From Phallusia mammillata (Eukaryota > Chordata > Ascidiacea > Phlebobranchia > Ascidiidae), in assembly GCA_003260075.1 (NCBI GenBank), contig QLIY01000189.1, forward strand, positions 21,295 to 85,294: 64,000 nt of DNA, written 5' to 3'. The position numbers and the translations under genes were made by a program. Position 1 is the first letter of the stretch, and every line of letters starts with the position of its first letter. This document shows positions 36,701 to 62,669 of this stretch, in pieces. Under the pieces are notes generated by a model that worked only from the letters and a program-made list of their open reading frames with translations, had not been told where the DNA came from and did no database searches.

Positions 36701-38441
36701 ATTGGTCAAGCTCCTACGTCGCAAGTAGCAACCGTGACGTCATCGTTATGTCATTCGACGGAAGGGGAACGGGATATCGCGGTGATGACATCATGCATAT
36801 GGTGTGTACTTCGGTTTTAAGTATATTGCCGCAAAATCATAAAAAAATGGACCAAAAAGTTACAATTGTGTGAACAGGTCTACAAAAAACTTGGCCAGTA
36901 CGAACCACTCGATCAAATTGAAGCTGCTCGTCAACTTGCTGCCAAATTTGATTATATCGATGCGTCAAGGATTGCAATATGGGGACGTTCATATGGCGGG
37001 TAATTCTACCAGTCTATAAAAAGAAAATGAAAACAATAGTTTTAGTTTTTTCACGTGTCAAGCGTATTCAATTTACTATCATTTTTTGGTCGTTTTGGTA
37101 AAATGGTTTAAACCAGTTAACCCGGTTGGTCCCACAGTAAACCCAACAAAGAACTTACATGTCAAATATTCAGTTATGCCACATCTCGTACTATGAGTGA
37201 AGATGCAAATCAAGTGTTTAAGTGTGGTTTTTCTGTGGCACCTGTGATTGAATGGGAGTTCTACCAAACGCTCTACACCGAGAAATATATGGGGCTTCCT
37301 GTCGATGACAACAAGGTAAAATATTTTGCCGCATCTAACAAACAAAAGCATTTGTACCAACATCGAGTTTTTGTGAATCAGCTCACATTTTTACACATAA
37401 AAATAATGGCATGCAAACCATATTTTTGTAGATGTTTTCGGCTTTATAATGTCTGTACCTGTATTTTTTGGCAAATATGTTGGCATGTTCTATATTTCAA
37501 CCTTGTTTAAAAAAGCGTTTGTAGCTTTAACACTGGATCAGAAGTAACATGCTTAAATAATTTTATAGGATGGTTACACCAAGTCCACGACAGTACAGAA
37601 GCTGGAAAATTATGGAAAACATTATTTTGTTCTGGTGCATGGGACTGCTGATGAAAACGTTCATATTCAGGTATGTGCAAACTTTGTAACACGGCCAATT
37701 TTAGCACTTCATGCAGAGTTGTAAGTCGGGCCGGATTCGGGTTCTGGGCAGGTTCGTGCTTAGGTTTCTTAAAACAAACGGGCCGGCCTGTTTCAGGAGG
37801 CCAGTTGCTGGGCCTAACCTAATGTCAAACAGCCCTACAACACCTTGTTTAAGACCAATTGTCTATTGTGTTTGTTGTCTTGGTCTTTCCTGAGCCTGTA
37901 TGTATACGTCTGTCAATCAAACTTTTGGGCCTAAACGTGCTTCTCAAAACGTTTCGGGTTCGGGGCCGTTTACAACTCTGACTTGCAGTCAGGCGTTAAC
38001 TGTTTAAAAAAGTGTGGAATGTATATTGATTGTAGCAAATTAAACAACTTATCAAGTATGCTATTGCATTACAATATATGGATACGTTCAGGCGTTTAGC
38101 TCGGAGTAACTATACTAAACAGAAAAATGTTTTAGTTTCTTTATCTTGAGTACGAGAAAAAAAAGTGCCAAGCACCAACAGCTTTTTTTCTTGTCTAGTA
38201 TTAACTAAAGCAACCAATTTACCAGGAGTTTTGGCAAATAACTGCCGAAAGATCAATTTGTGTTTACTAATGCATCTAGAATTCGGCCAAGCTCTCCAAG
38301 GCCTTGATCGAACAAGATGTGGATTTCGGCAACTACTTTGCCGCTGACGAATGGCACAGTTTTAACCATCTCCCGAATGGATATGCCCATCACTACAAAC
38401 TGCTCCTTCACCATCTTGATATATGCTTTAACGCTCTTTAA
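30378..38441 (+). CDS. DPP4-family type II membrane serine peptidase
   Basis: Nineteen exons: 30378-30501, 30639-30737, 30921-31015, 31080-31157, 31230-31285, 31830-31941, 32328-32479, 32591-32759, 32994-33138, 33429-33610, 33867-34005, 35443-35580, 35642-35740, 36211-36345, 36662-36801, 36878-36999, 37174-37315, 37569-37670, 38280-38441; 2391 nt, 796 residues, near the family's usual 760-800. A short cytoplasmic end (MPIGKRGR) and a TM anchor precede a beta-propeller with DPP4 marks ([44 protein letters not shown]) and an alpha/beta hydrolase domain. The triad is intact: Ser in GRSYGG (codon 36989-36991), Asp in HGTADENVH, His in DEWHS. The oxyanion Tyr (VYSGP) and substrate-binding Asn (DENVH) are kept. 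Family role: removal of N-terminal dipeptides, mainly X-Pro. Odd: the double-Glu motif that holds the substrate N-terminus reads LGE rather than EEE, so activity or specificity may differ. Confidence 0.93.
33691..33722. repeat. Poly-G homopolymer (about 32 G) in a DPP4-like intron
   Basis: An uninterrupted run of about 32 G in the intron between exons 33429-33610 and 33867-34005. It directly follows AAAAAATAAA. Length is likely uncertain because such runs are error-prone. Confidence 0.9.
34027..34070. repeat. Perfect 44-bp palindrome
   Basis: Symmetric around CTTAAG at 34046-34051; arms read TACCCCTGGTTC and GAACCAGGGGTA without mismatch over 22 bp each. It sits 22 bp after the donor of the DPP4-like exon ending at 34005, at the edge of a block with repeated CGAACCCC motifs (34080-34670) that looks like an unclassified repeat. 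Confidence 0.85.
34845..35310 (+). pseudogene. Decayed copy of the DPP4-like exon 12, interrupted by a transposon
   Basis: After a TTTTTGCAG acceptor, CTTGTGGAAAAACATGTATA resembles the start of the real exon at 35443 (CTCGTGGTAATGACCTGACG with CGAACATGTATAACCTGT), but is shortened and runs into a stop. A hAT-type element is inserted about 30 bp in. It appears to be a tandem exon duplicate left in the preceding intron. Confidence 0.5.
34880..35280. mobile_element. hAT-type MITE with TAGGCGCCGA ends
   Basis: Left end CATAGGCGCCGA, right end TCGGCGCCTATATG, flanked by a perfect 8-bp duplication CCGTCACA at 34872-34879 and 35281-35288. Internal GTGACGTCAT motifs are present. No coding capacity. 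Confidence 0.85.
37714..37980. repeat. Interspersed repeat with CAGAGTTGTAA ends
   Basis: Starts CAGAGTTGTAAGTCGGGCC and ends GGCCGTTTACAACTCTG, with CGGGTTC-type motifs near both ends. It is located in the last intron of the DPP4-like gene. Probably a small hAT-like element; a clean target duplication was not found. Related to the block at 26945-27145. Confidence 0.55.
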
Positions 38442-40091
38442 CATATCTTTTACCAAATGGCTTGGCGTAATTTTCAATTTAATCGCTGACATTTGTTAAT
38501 CATCGTTGCCACACAAAGCTGTTTCGAATCTTGACCAATTAGTTCAAAAGACAAATTTTTGGTGCACTGTGTTTTTTGTCAGGTAATTATGTTTGATCTA
38601 AATGCCTACAGATAATCCTACTCTTAGGCTTTTAGATGTAGAAACTAAAAAGGGTAGAAAGAAAAGATGTTTAACACAAGTATTCTTGTTAATTCTGCGC
38701 TTACGTTAGATCAGGGATCACCAAACTACCTCCCGCAGGCCGGATCCCCAGGTCATTTCATCCGGCCCGCGGCAGTATTTTTTGGTTTGCTATATCGTTT
38801 TGATAACTTCGTAACATTCAAAAGGTAATTTAGTTTCTACGAAAGTTTTCTTGCAACGGCATGTAGGTTTAGTTTTACCTAGTTTCATAGGATTACAACG
38901 CCCAGAAATGATCCAAATCAGCCCTGCATTAAGCGATAAAAAACCCTGTTTCATGCACTTTACTGCCGGTGTACCACACGCTGCAAATGCAGAGAAAACC
39001 ATATTCAGTGTCTTTGCAGATTTCGTTGTGCCCACATCGTCCAGGTTTTTGCATGCACAGAGTGGTGACTGACGAAATATAACTGTAAGTCAATTTTAAT
39101 TGGGGAGCTTAAGACCCCTAATACTTCGAAACAATGGTACTTTTTAATTTAAAAAAATGTTGTATTTAGTGTTCGCAAGCAAAGTAGAATTTAATGCAAT
39201 TAGTGTTTTTACCACAGTGAGTTACATTTGCTGTGTAGTTTGCGTTGTAAGAACATTGGAAAGCGCCAACAATGTTGATACAAGTGTGTACCGCTTGTAC
39301 ATTCACTAAAATCTTAAGTTAAAGAAGTAAGTTTTATACCAGGTACTGTTAAATATTAATCAAATCATATAAATTTCTACCGCATGGTGTTCCGTCTTCT
39401 GTGTTCTTTGCATCGCAAAGACTTAAGCATTCGGCGTATCAAATAACTAAAATTTATTTTTGCATTACAAAAGCATTGGAAGCCATCAACAGCATTGATA
39501 CAAGATGCGTGTTAAAGACAATTGTGTGTTTCGCTCATACTGTTACATCGCCATTGCACACATGTATATGTTTTTTGTTTTTCCCGCCGTGAGCCTTGAT
39601 TCCTTTGTATGACGCAGTGTTGTGCAACCTGGACCTTACTCTGTCACACTATCGGTGCTTGTGATTTCACAACCTTGGCATTGTTTGTTGGTGGCACGTG
39701 TTGCAAGCGAGGGTGCTTCGTGTTTACCACTTCCGCGGGTGAAGGAAGGTCGCCCCTGTCGATACTGACATAACGCAATCAAACACTTAAAACGAGGAAG
39801 CCCCGTTGACAAACATCCTCATTTTCTGCGGCTATACTACCTACAGCACGACGCGAATAGCGGGAAGTCATGTTGTTTTGCTTAATATGAAAGATCTTGC
39901 TTACTTTCAATATCTCAGACAAGCTTGAACTTTACTTGACTTGGCCTTAGAGTTAGTCGATTAAAACTACATGAACTTTCGTGTACAGGAAATTAGGTTG
40001 CTGTAACCATCACTGTGATTATTGGATAGCAATAACATGGCAGTCGAAGGAAGCAACACTGAATACAGACGTCTGCATGATCAACATAGGG

Positions 40092-40973
40092 CAGGGGTGG
40101 CCAACCGGTCAAAGACAAAGAGCCACATTTTTTACGATATTACCACAAAGAGCCACATTTTTAATTAGCTTACCACAAAGAGCCACATTATACTCACACA
40201 CACAATTTCGCTCGTACGGGGGGGGGGGCATTTTCGACAGTAAATGGTTGACACTGTCTGATACACACAAACACTCAACTGAACGAATTGCATAAACAAA
40301 AACGTGCGATGAGATTCATGTCTGGTTTGGTACTAGAATATTTTTTCTTTGCCATTTTGAAGGCTAACTCAATAGAAATTGTTTGCTCAAAAGATCGTCC
40401 CTGATGAGAAACTTTGCGGTATTTTCATGTAACGCGCATGCGTCCCAAGCTTAGGCGTCGAGTTTTACGAAAATGCAAGGTGCGGAAACGAAGTTCAATG
40501 CGACGTCATTAATGCATGCAACACCAAAAATCGCCCAATTCAGACCCAAGACCAGAAGAAAAACTGTCCATAAAATTTAACGTTGGTCAAAACCCGAAAA
40601 ACAACGGATTAAAGCATTGTTTATTTTGGAAAACGGTGCTGTAAATATTGCTGCTGCTTTGTGTCTCATTCGCATTGTACGCAACAATGAGCAATAATTT
40701 ATTGTTCAACAATTGGATATTTGTCGTCATAATCAGGCCATTTGCCAGGTTACAGTTTCAAGGCAAGGTTTGTGGCCATACCGATAGTAAGTTTGTTCAA
40801 AAGCAAAATTGTAATAGGTTTACTTTATATTTAACGAGTTTGTACCAGATCGCCACAAACTAACCAAAATTAACGGCGGGTCCCAAACTTCGACAGCAAC
40901 GTAAGAGCCACAAAACACCAGGCAAAGAGCCNCCGCATGCGGCGGCTCGCGAGCCGCGGGTTGGCCACCCCTG
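40092..40973. mobile_element. hAT-type non-autonomous element
   Basis: Inverted ends CAGGGGTGGCCAACCGG and CGGGTTGGCCACCCCTG with a perfect 8-bp target duplication ACATAGGG at 40084-40091 and 40974-40981. The motif AAAGAGCCACAT is repeated three times near the left end, and a GC-rich hairpin (GCGGCTCGCGAGCCGC) lies near the right end. Contains one undetermined base and a poly-G run (about 40218-40228). Confidence 0.92.
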
Positions 40974-41618
40974 ACATAGGGAATACCTAATACCAATGGA
41001 GCAGGTTTGAACCAATATATCAAAGATTTTTGTTTTGTATTTTTAAACGTATTGGTAATGAACGAGAAAAGTGTTTTGTGTTCAACAAAATTTTAGTAAG
41101 TATATGTATTCTTATTCCGTTTAAATTTCCTTTAATTACACAGAAAAGAATGACAAAGCAGCCTTACTGCGACATTACGCAAGCAAACACATTCATATTT
41201 TAAAAAGGAAACCCGACATCGCCACTTGTTTCTGCATAACCTTTGTGGAAAGCCCTAAAAAAGAAAATTTAGACATGTGCGAGGCCAAATGGCAAAGGAT
41301 ATTAGACGCCAAAATAAATATTCAAGAAATGGTCCTGCCTCGAGTACGGTAAAAACTCCCTCGGCACTCACCGCTGTTGTTATCTCCCTGCATGCGCGTA
41401 CCTGTTCTACCTTTTGCGTCTTATCTTTATCTTTATTTTTTCTCGCTCGATCCGGTGCCCACAGTTGTGCTTGTTTTGTTTTGGTTTGGTTTGAGGTTGG
41501 TTCAGTTAGCTTTGGCAATTAGTACTAGCATCCCCTGAGTTTCTTTGTTACTGCTTTTAGTTTATTTTATTCATTTTAGCGTGTTTGTTTTAGCACTCAT
41601 TTTTATCGATTTGTATTN

Positions 41619-41831
41619 CAAACAACTTGGATATTCAAATGTTAATAACTTTATACATGAGCGTTTTTCACGCGAAAATAGCTTCTGCTATTAAATGTGC
41701 TGTTGTGGCGTCTAAGTTGGAAACACAGGGGGGGGGGAAGGACAAACAACTTGGATATTCAAATGTTAATAACTTTATACATGAGCTTCTGCTATTAAAT
41801 GTGCTGTTGTGGCGTCTAAGTTGGAAACACA
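41619..41831. repeat. Imperfect tandem duplication around a poly-G run
   Basis: The segment AACAACTTGGATATTCAAAT... at 41619-41727 recurs at 41742-41831 with a gap of about 20 bp. The copies are separated by a run of G. It lies next to an undetermined base (41618) and directly upstream of the PLAC8-like exon, where a first exon would be expected. Confidence 0.8.
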
Positions 41832-41888
41832 AAAAAATTAAAACTTTTAGAAAAACTTGTTTGTGTTTTATATACACTCATTTTTACT

Positions 41889-42944
41889 ATGCAGTATGTA
41901 ATATGCTGTTTAGGGTGTTGCGTTTTTTTGTTTGCTAATTTTTACCTTGGAAATATGGCGTCACGTATGGGGGAAAAGTGTTGCGTTGGCTGCTTATTGC
42001 CTGGTCTGTGGCCGATGCGAAGTGTCTTCAGGGAACGCCACAACATTGCGGTGAGATTTATCCACCTTCAGAAATGGGTGATGGCTACAGCACTAAATGC
42101 TGAAACCTTCAAATTTTACAAGCTTTTCGAGAAATTATACTCGAAAACGTTACAAAACCCAGTTTACGCCATAAACAATAGTTCTAAACTTTTGAACTAA
42201 GTTAGTGGTTCTCAACCGGGGGTCCGCGGACTTCTAGGGGTAAGCAAAGAGGCTCCAGGGGGTCCGGGACAACTTCTTAATTCGCGCACAACGAGATTGA
42301 TAAAAACGGTTCGGCGCTTTAAAATAGAATGAAACTTGTTTAAAATTATTCTTCAAAGGCGACAAACCAAAATGCATTGTAACATTTAAAACTCATTGTG
42401 ATGCAACCGACGTAAATGGTTAGTGACAAACAACGTAACATCACAATGCAACATGTCTTTTTCGTTGATTCCCGACGTCGCAAACCAAACAAAGGGATTG
42501 AACTTTTGTTCCTGAGCCGAACGTGGTTGCTATTTATCCACCATGTTTTGGTGGTTTGTCAATGAAAAAATGACAAAAATATTTAAAACTCAAAGAGGTC
42601 CGCAATTAGATTACAGTGTAATTACACTATCAAAAAGGGTCCGCAAAGGCAAAAAGGTTAAGAACCACCGGACTTAAAGTCAAAAGAAACAACAACCAGT
42701 CGCAACGAGAAACCTGTAAAAAAACAATGAATTCTTTTAGATCACATATTCTACCTATATTTTTATGAAACTTGAAACGCGACTAATCATTTTTTCCATC
42801 GTGTGGTTAAACTATTTGTTACTTTTGATTTTCCAGGGCGACATGTGTAACGATTTTTGCGTAACTACTTTCTGTGGTCCTTGCACTGCTTGTCAGCTTG
42901 CCAGGGAAATGAACAAGCTTGGCTATGCAAAGAATTGTTGCTAA
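41889..42944 (+). CDS. PLAC8/cornifelin-like Cys-rich protein (5' exon not found)
   Basis: Two exons read in phase: 41895-42050 (ending RHNIA) and 42837-42944, with TAA at 42942-42944. The product contains CCLGCC, LGNMASRMGEKCCVGCLLP and MRSVFRERHNIAGDMCNDFC, then FCGPCTACQLAREMNKLGY. These are the Cys-rich PLAC8 signature and C-terminal QLAREM motif of cornifelin/PLAC8/ponzin proteins. An ATG at 41889 would give 89 residues, but the acceptor TATGCAG at 41894 and the missing N-terminal Trp/Cys segment suggest that a first exon is absent or lost in the damaged stretch just upstream. AATAAA at 43087-43092 fits the transcript end. Confidence 0.82.
42205..42670. mobile_element. hAT (Charlie-like) MITE in the PLAC8-like intron
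   Basis: Left end AGTGGTTCTCAACCGGGGG, right end AAGGTTAAGAACCACCGG, which are inverted repeats of the common CAGTGGTTCTCAACC type. GGTCCGCGGAC/GGTCCGCAAAG motifs lie inside both ends. The target duplication is not clean. Confidence 0.75.
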
Positions 42945-44648
42945 ATTTCATAAACTGTCTTATTCTTGTTCATCGATCGTCATGCTACAAAGTTCCTCGT
43001 TGTTTCATAGCCACGCAATAATTTCACTTGTACTTAAATTGCATTCTGTTTTTTTTTCTCGTGTTTATTATCAGGAGTATAACAGCAATAAATGAAACAA
43101 AACATTATTTTTCTTTATTTGAAGTTAATATTGGTTATTATAATTCTGTGTTGAAGTTATCGTAGCTGCTTTGTTTTACTACTCGTTTGTTTGTTCATGA
43201 TTTTGGCTGATTGAAAAGAGGAGAAACAAACAAGCACATAGGGTGAGTGGGCTGCTTACAAAACATTATGAACAAAAACGCTAGCCTGTAAAGCAAGAGA
43301 TTCAATATTATTACAAGCTATCTCTATAGCATCTCGAGATAAACTTGTTGTTTATATTCAACGCTTGAAAATGTGCTTTTGTATTATAAAATAGTGAGAG
43401 TAGGCATGTGGGCTGTAGCCAACAGAGTGTAGATGCGACATATAATAAACGTTGACACATCCTCTTGTTTCTCAACGTGAAAATGCCGGGCCTTCCGGTG
43501 TTCAACATATTTGCTTTAACGAAAACCAGTTCTAACGAAACCGATCGCCATTCTTGTTTATTTGCTTCCACAAGACATTATGAAAGTCACAAAGAATCTA
43601 CTAGAAGTTTAAAATAAAATGCGTTATGTTGAACATTCGACATCTGTCGCAGATAAAGGAGGAGGACGTTTTACCACAAATACGTCAAGTTACGGTAACC
43701 CCAAAAGATGTAGTTCGGATAATATTTTTTCCTAGGTAAAAGGTACAAATTGCGGATAAACACTACAGTAACTCTGTTCTTACATCACCTGTGTTGGAGA
43801 CTCTTAGCAGTAGCGTTGGTGTATTAGAAAATCGTAACCTCTAATTCACTTCAATCTGATGGGGTCTGACAATTTCTAATAACTTAATACTTCAGGTTTC
43901 GTTATTGGTGTTTTTTGTGTTAGGACGATGAAATCACAATTTTGATTTTTGAATACGAGACTTGCCTAACAATGGTGCAGGCGGCATTTGCTGTCTATCG
44001 ACAATAATCGCACCACATTTTCAAATTACACCAGTTTCTTTTCATTTGTCAGGAACAAGCAGAAACCTAGCAAACACGCGATAATTGACTTTTACAGAAA
44101 CATTGACAAATAAACGGACTTCGAATGCTTCAAACAAACTATAGTTCGTAATGTATTACGAAACATTATATTTGAAAGATTGTTTCCGAATTTGAAAGTA
44201 GGTTTAATGGATATATCGTCATATTTGATTCACGGAAAATTGTCAACGAGCCAATTCACTTTAAATTTTGTTCACATGTGTGCTTTAGTGACATGCAGCT
44301 GTGATCCTCATACGTCTTCGTGAGCATCTCATTAAATTTAAACCGACATGGAGTGACAGGTACACTTTACAAGGATGTACTGCACGTCCAGTACCTCAAA
44401 CCGCAACGAATGCTATAAATGATTAATGTAAGTTCTAGTTTCCTCGAATCGACACTTGATCTTGCAAGAACGTTTTACGAGCGTTTCTTTTTGTGCAACT
44501 GTCATAACATAAATGCTCACAGTTCTAGATGGTGAATTTGCAAGTTTTGTTTTTGCAGAATAGGTCATTATGGATCACCTATTCTGTTTTTAATTTCGCA
44601 CAATTTATTAACAGTTTTTAATCAGTTAAGATTTTAACGTTTTACAAA
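42945..44648. other. Intergenic region between the PLAC8-like and MUC4-like genes
   Basis: Contains the PLAC8-like poly(A) signal (43087-43092) and, at its right edge, the presumed promoter of the MUC4-like gene. No other feature recognised. Confidence 0.5.
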
Positions 44649-58807
<14,159 letters not shown>

Positions 58808-59293
58808 TCAATGATCAGACCAACAAAATGACATGTCCGATGCGCCCGGTTCCCACGCAACCTGAAAGGTTCATATATATCCAGGTCGCTTAAAACAAGT
58901 TCATTTGGATTCTCATACGAAACGGTTTGTAACGGAAGGATACGTCAGTGGTTCTCATGTATTTTTCATTTCCTGAAATGCTTTAGATTTTTTGTGAAAA
59001 TGCTTGTGAGGTAACCGATTAAATCGTTTTTTACCTATGTGGTGAATATACACCTGACAATAAAATTATGTAATTTGCTTTGTTTGAGGAAGTACGAAAT
59101 AACAGAATCAATGATTTTCGAAGTCAGCAGAACAGTAGATACAAATTTGTGCATTTTCGGACACAAAATGCATTAGGAGTTACAGTTAAGCATTTGTACA
59201 ACTAACATTTACATTTGTACAACTAGCTCAGGTGTTCAAACGACTTGTTGCGTCATTTCAGCACACATTTTAGGTTGGGGTAAAATTGTAGCT
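58808..59293. other. Short intergenic stretch between two plus-strand genes
   Basis: Holds the 3' UTR of the MUC4-like gene with its poly(A) signal, and the 5' region of the trefoil-like gene. A TTTTAG sits about 20 bp before the ATG at 59294; it could be a trans-splice acceptor or simply 5' UTR. Confidence 0.45.
59059..59064 (+). terminator. Poly(A) signal of the MUC4-like gene
   Basis: AATAAA about 250 bp after the TGA stop (58805-58807), and only 230 bp before the next start codon. Confidence 0.5.
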
Positions 59294-62200
59294 ATGAATC
59301 AGAAAACAATACTTTTAGTGTTAGTTGTAGTTTCATTTAATGCTAACCAGACGTTTAGTCAAACATGCCCCACTACAATTACCGACACAGAAAGAATAGA
59401 TTGCAACGTTCGGCCCAACACTCAAGCTAACTGTGAAGCTGTTGGTTGTGTTTGGTGCTCCAACGTTGCAGCGAAGATTGCCAAGTGCTTTATCAACACT
59501 ACAAGTCCATATTCAGGTTAGTACATGTATTTTAACAAAAGAAGTGATCAATAAATTTTAAATAAACTAACAGAAGTGGTCAAAAACAGTCAATTTTGTA
59601 CCGTTCTGACCTAAAAAATGCTTCTGAAATTTGGACAAAACAAGGAATTTTAGAGTGAAATCAATATTTTGAGCCAGCTGTAGCTTTCTGTTAGCAATTA
59701 AGCATTAACAACACAAACGAAACTGTTAAGCATTAACAACACAAACGAACTTGTTCGTGCAGTTGTCACTAAAGCGGCAAAATATTGTCATTCAACGACC
59801 AACTGCAGAGTGGCGATCAACTGCCACCCGGACATCAAAACCTATCAGCCGAGCAAAGCGTCTTGTGAGAGTCGTGGATGCCTGTGGTTGGGAAGTAATG
59901 CCGTGAGTGATCAACCAAGATGCGTGTATTACAATAACACTTTGTTCAAACCTTCAGGAACAGGTAAAATCAAAGTTGAGGTACCTAAGTAACACGCAAA
60001 ATTGCTTGCTATTTTTATTTTACAACTTTAAACAAACAATGACTCCTTTCTGTCAATAACATTTTTGTTTACAAAAAATGTGAGCCATCTTGGTAGCGAC
60101 AGGCTACAACGAATCGTAATAAACGACAAACTGTATGTTTATTTTGTACTTTTGTTCTTGCTCGAGAATTGTTCAATCCTAAATTTGTGTGTTGAATAAA
60201 TTTAATGCGGAATTATTAAGAGTAGCCTAGTGTATTTTCTTACTTTTTAGCTACACCCACGAGGGATTTGAACAGGATGTGTGTAAACTGCAGCGCTTGC
60301 ACAACGAAAGTCGACTGCCTTCCCAACGAAAAGTCTTTTAGAATAACGAAGAACCGATGCGATAGAGAAGGATGTCTTTGGTGCAATAACAAGTGCTATC
60401 AGGGAGGAAAGTCAGGTACGCATTTCACTTTCTTGCAATGAAACGCAACGTTTGGTCTACCTTATAAAAGAGTGGTCTACCATACATCCTGCTTCTGTAT
60501 TAAAAAACCAAAACTTTAACTCGCTTAGTATACAAAAACGCATAACGTAATCTTCTTTTGTGTGTAGGACCGGTTTTTAACAAGTCCTTTTATAACTTAT
60601 GAAAAAATGCCAACTGTTTTGTTTTGCCAAGGTCTTGAAGTGTTAAGCGGAGTGTGCAATGAGTGTGATGATTGTGCAAATCACGCCTACCTTAAAGCAA
60701 GCACACAGCAAATTTGTGAAACTCGTGGAGCTCATTGGTGTCCCAAACGCCCAAGTGTACCCGAAAATCGTCGTTGTATTATTCATCTCACTCATCCGGG
60801 GGCCGGTAGGATAAGTGTCACTCGATAATTTTCAGCGTGTTCCCAGTATCTAAAACTATGATATGGTTTCAGTTTTGTACGACTAACATTTACAAATTAT
60901 GTTTATAAATTTAAGTTTTTATTTGTTGCTTATTTGAAAAGACAACTTAGTACGTAACCTAATCAAATATGACCAACATAAATGCTTTGTTATTTAACGT
61001 TAATAAGTCTTTAGCAGCCTACCCACCACCAGCTTTGTTTCTAGGTTCAATTTATCTAGGTCAGATGTTGAATAGTTACATATAAAAATATTCGCTACTA
61101 TGTTCAACACATAAATCTGTTCATGTAGTGAGTTAATTAGTGAGTTTAAAAATAATAATTTTCCGGAAAATATACTGGCACCATAACTCACGTCAATCGC
61201 ACATTTAGAAAAATCGCAAAAAATTACTGAAACTAACCCAAAAGTTTAGTTCTTAATGTAATGTTTCAAAAACTTATACTTCCCAACCCTACCCCTATTT
61301 AGACGCTAAATAAACAATTCAGCTCCTGCGCTACGTATCGAAAATTAACTAAATGTTCGGCTGACGTGAGCTATGGTGTTAGTAGCTGTACCTAATTTTC
61401 CAGGGAAGTGCACAGCGGAACTGGTCGGGCGTGAAAATTGTAACAGTTGCAGCGACTGCGCTATCCCAATCGACTGCAGTACATCAGCAGCTGAAAACGA
61501 GACAACATGCAAAGCGAAGAACTGTCTTTGGTGTTTTAATGCGACGGATGACAAACCAAACTGTCGTTACAAAACAATTCCTAGTAAGATTATGTGGATG
61601 TAAACTTACTGTTGAATATTCATGGTCTCAGTTTTTTTTTTTTTTTTTTTTTTTTANATGATAAATTGAAACGTCTTTGGTAGAGGTACTAAGTGCTAAC
61701 GCAGGAACTCACAGTCACAGTACCCCGGTTTGAGAATTTCTATCGATAGATGGCGTAAAAAGCGCAATTTTTAAATCAACTGTGTAACTGGGATAGAGTG
61801 GGCAGGAACTTGACCGAATGGTCTGGCGCGCCTGACCCATATACAGACTTAAAAAACCCTGATCGGGATTCGTCCCCGGGAGTGTCCTGGGTTCAAACCC
61901 CGTGAAAAAAAAACTGGGATAGAGTGGCAGGAACTTGGCCGAACGGTCTGGCGCGCCTGACCCATACAGACATAAAAACCCTGATCGGGATTCGTCCCCG
62001 GGAGAGTCCTGGGTTCGAACCGTAAAATATAAAGTAGGGCCTAACTATGCATACCACCAAGAAGACCTATTGTCCAGCGCGCCTGACCCATATACAGAAT
62101 AAAAAAAAACTGATCGGGATTCGTCCCCGGGAGTGTCCTGGGTTCGAACCCCGTGAAAAAACAAAAAGAAAAAAAAATGGGATAGAGTTAGAAAATAAGT

Positions 62201-62669
62201 TTCAAGTTAATTAATGGAATTTTAGTTGAATTTATAGTCATTATTATTATAAAAGCTTAGCGCAGCCTTAACCGTCAGCATTCCTGCGTTAGAAAATAAT
62301 TTAAGTCACCTAGTGGCAATAAGCAAGCAAACCGCTGTACTATGAGTTCCTGTGTTAGTACCTTTTCCTACGTCCTTATGCTACGTGATGTCTAGCAGTT
62401 AGTAGTGAATAAGAACATATACCCCCAACCTAAGCGGTATATTTTTTGCAGTTAAATGCACAAAGCGCACGAATTGCAACCTGCAGTTTCCAAGGTTTCA
62501 AAAGATTTCATTCACGCTTTTAAGCAAGCAGAGGCCCCATCTGATGACACTGATGAAAACTTTGTGCGTTACACAGATGGGTTTGTGGGACGAAACAACT
62601 ACAGACAAGTGTCTTTCCCCTTCTGATTACCGAAGTTCAAAAATAGAGCGCCTTATCAGCGCCCCATGA
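59294..62669 (+). CDS. Secreted protein with six trefoil-like repeats
   Basis: Six exons: 59294-59516, 59763-59963, 60251-60415, 60632-60805, 61404-61583, 62452-62669; phases close to 386 residues. The start MNQKTILLVLVVVSFNANQTFSQ is a signal peptide. Each exon encodes one Cys-rich repeat with the trefoil-like core DC-x8-13-C-x4-GC-(L/V)W followed by a last Cys: RIDCNVRPNTQANCEAVGCVW, SCESRGCLWLG, CDREGCLWCNNKC, CETRGAHWC, CKAKNCLWC and MGLWDETTTDKC. Repeats 3-5 also start with a CxxCxxC knot. Repeats 4 and 6 have lost some of the core cysteines. Internal exons are all phase 1-1, so the gene grew by exon duplication. Trefoil proteins act in mucus and some glycosidases; a mucosal or secreted role is inference. 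AATAAA at 62849-62854. Confidence 0.8.
61787..62165 (+). repeat. Cluster of three tRNA-derived SINE copies
   Basis: Copies at about 61787-61913, 61914-62026 and 62070-62165. Each has an A-box-like GGCCGAACGGTCTGG start (lost in the third), GCGCGCCTGACCCATA, GATCGGGATTCGTCCCCGGG and a B box GGGTTCGAACCCC, then an A-rich tail. The body resembles a tRNA-Leu/Ser type gene. They lie in the last intron of the trefoil-like gene, which also has a 25-base T run with one undetermined base at 61657. Confidence 0.8.

Larger units (their letters stand above)
38442..41888. other. Repeat-rich intergenic region
   Basis: Between the DPP4-like stop and the PLAC8-like exon. It holds a likely hAT left end at 38713 (CAGGGATCACCAAACTACCT) with no recognised right end, a complete hAT element at 40092-40973, and single undetermined bases at 40932 and 41618. 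No coding exon was supported. Confidence 0.55.

Noticed and set aside
38790..39072. Open frames on both strands after a hAT-like left end at 38713
   Set aside because: Considered as a transposase remnant, but no recognisable hAT motif was found and no right terminus was located.
40218..40228. G runs as possible G-quadruplex regulatory elements (also 19089, 33691)
   Set aside because: They are single uninterrupted homopolymers, two of which (19231-19240 and about 41728) separate duplicated segments; sequencing or assembly error is at least as likely, so no regulatory call is made.
41255..41522. Overlapping open frames on both strands upstream of the PLAC8-like gene
   Set aside because: No recognisable domain, no supporting splice structure, and they sit beside undetermined bases and duplicated sequence. 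Not strong enough to call a gene.
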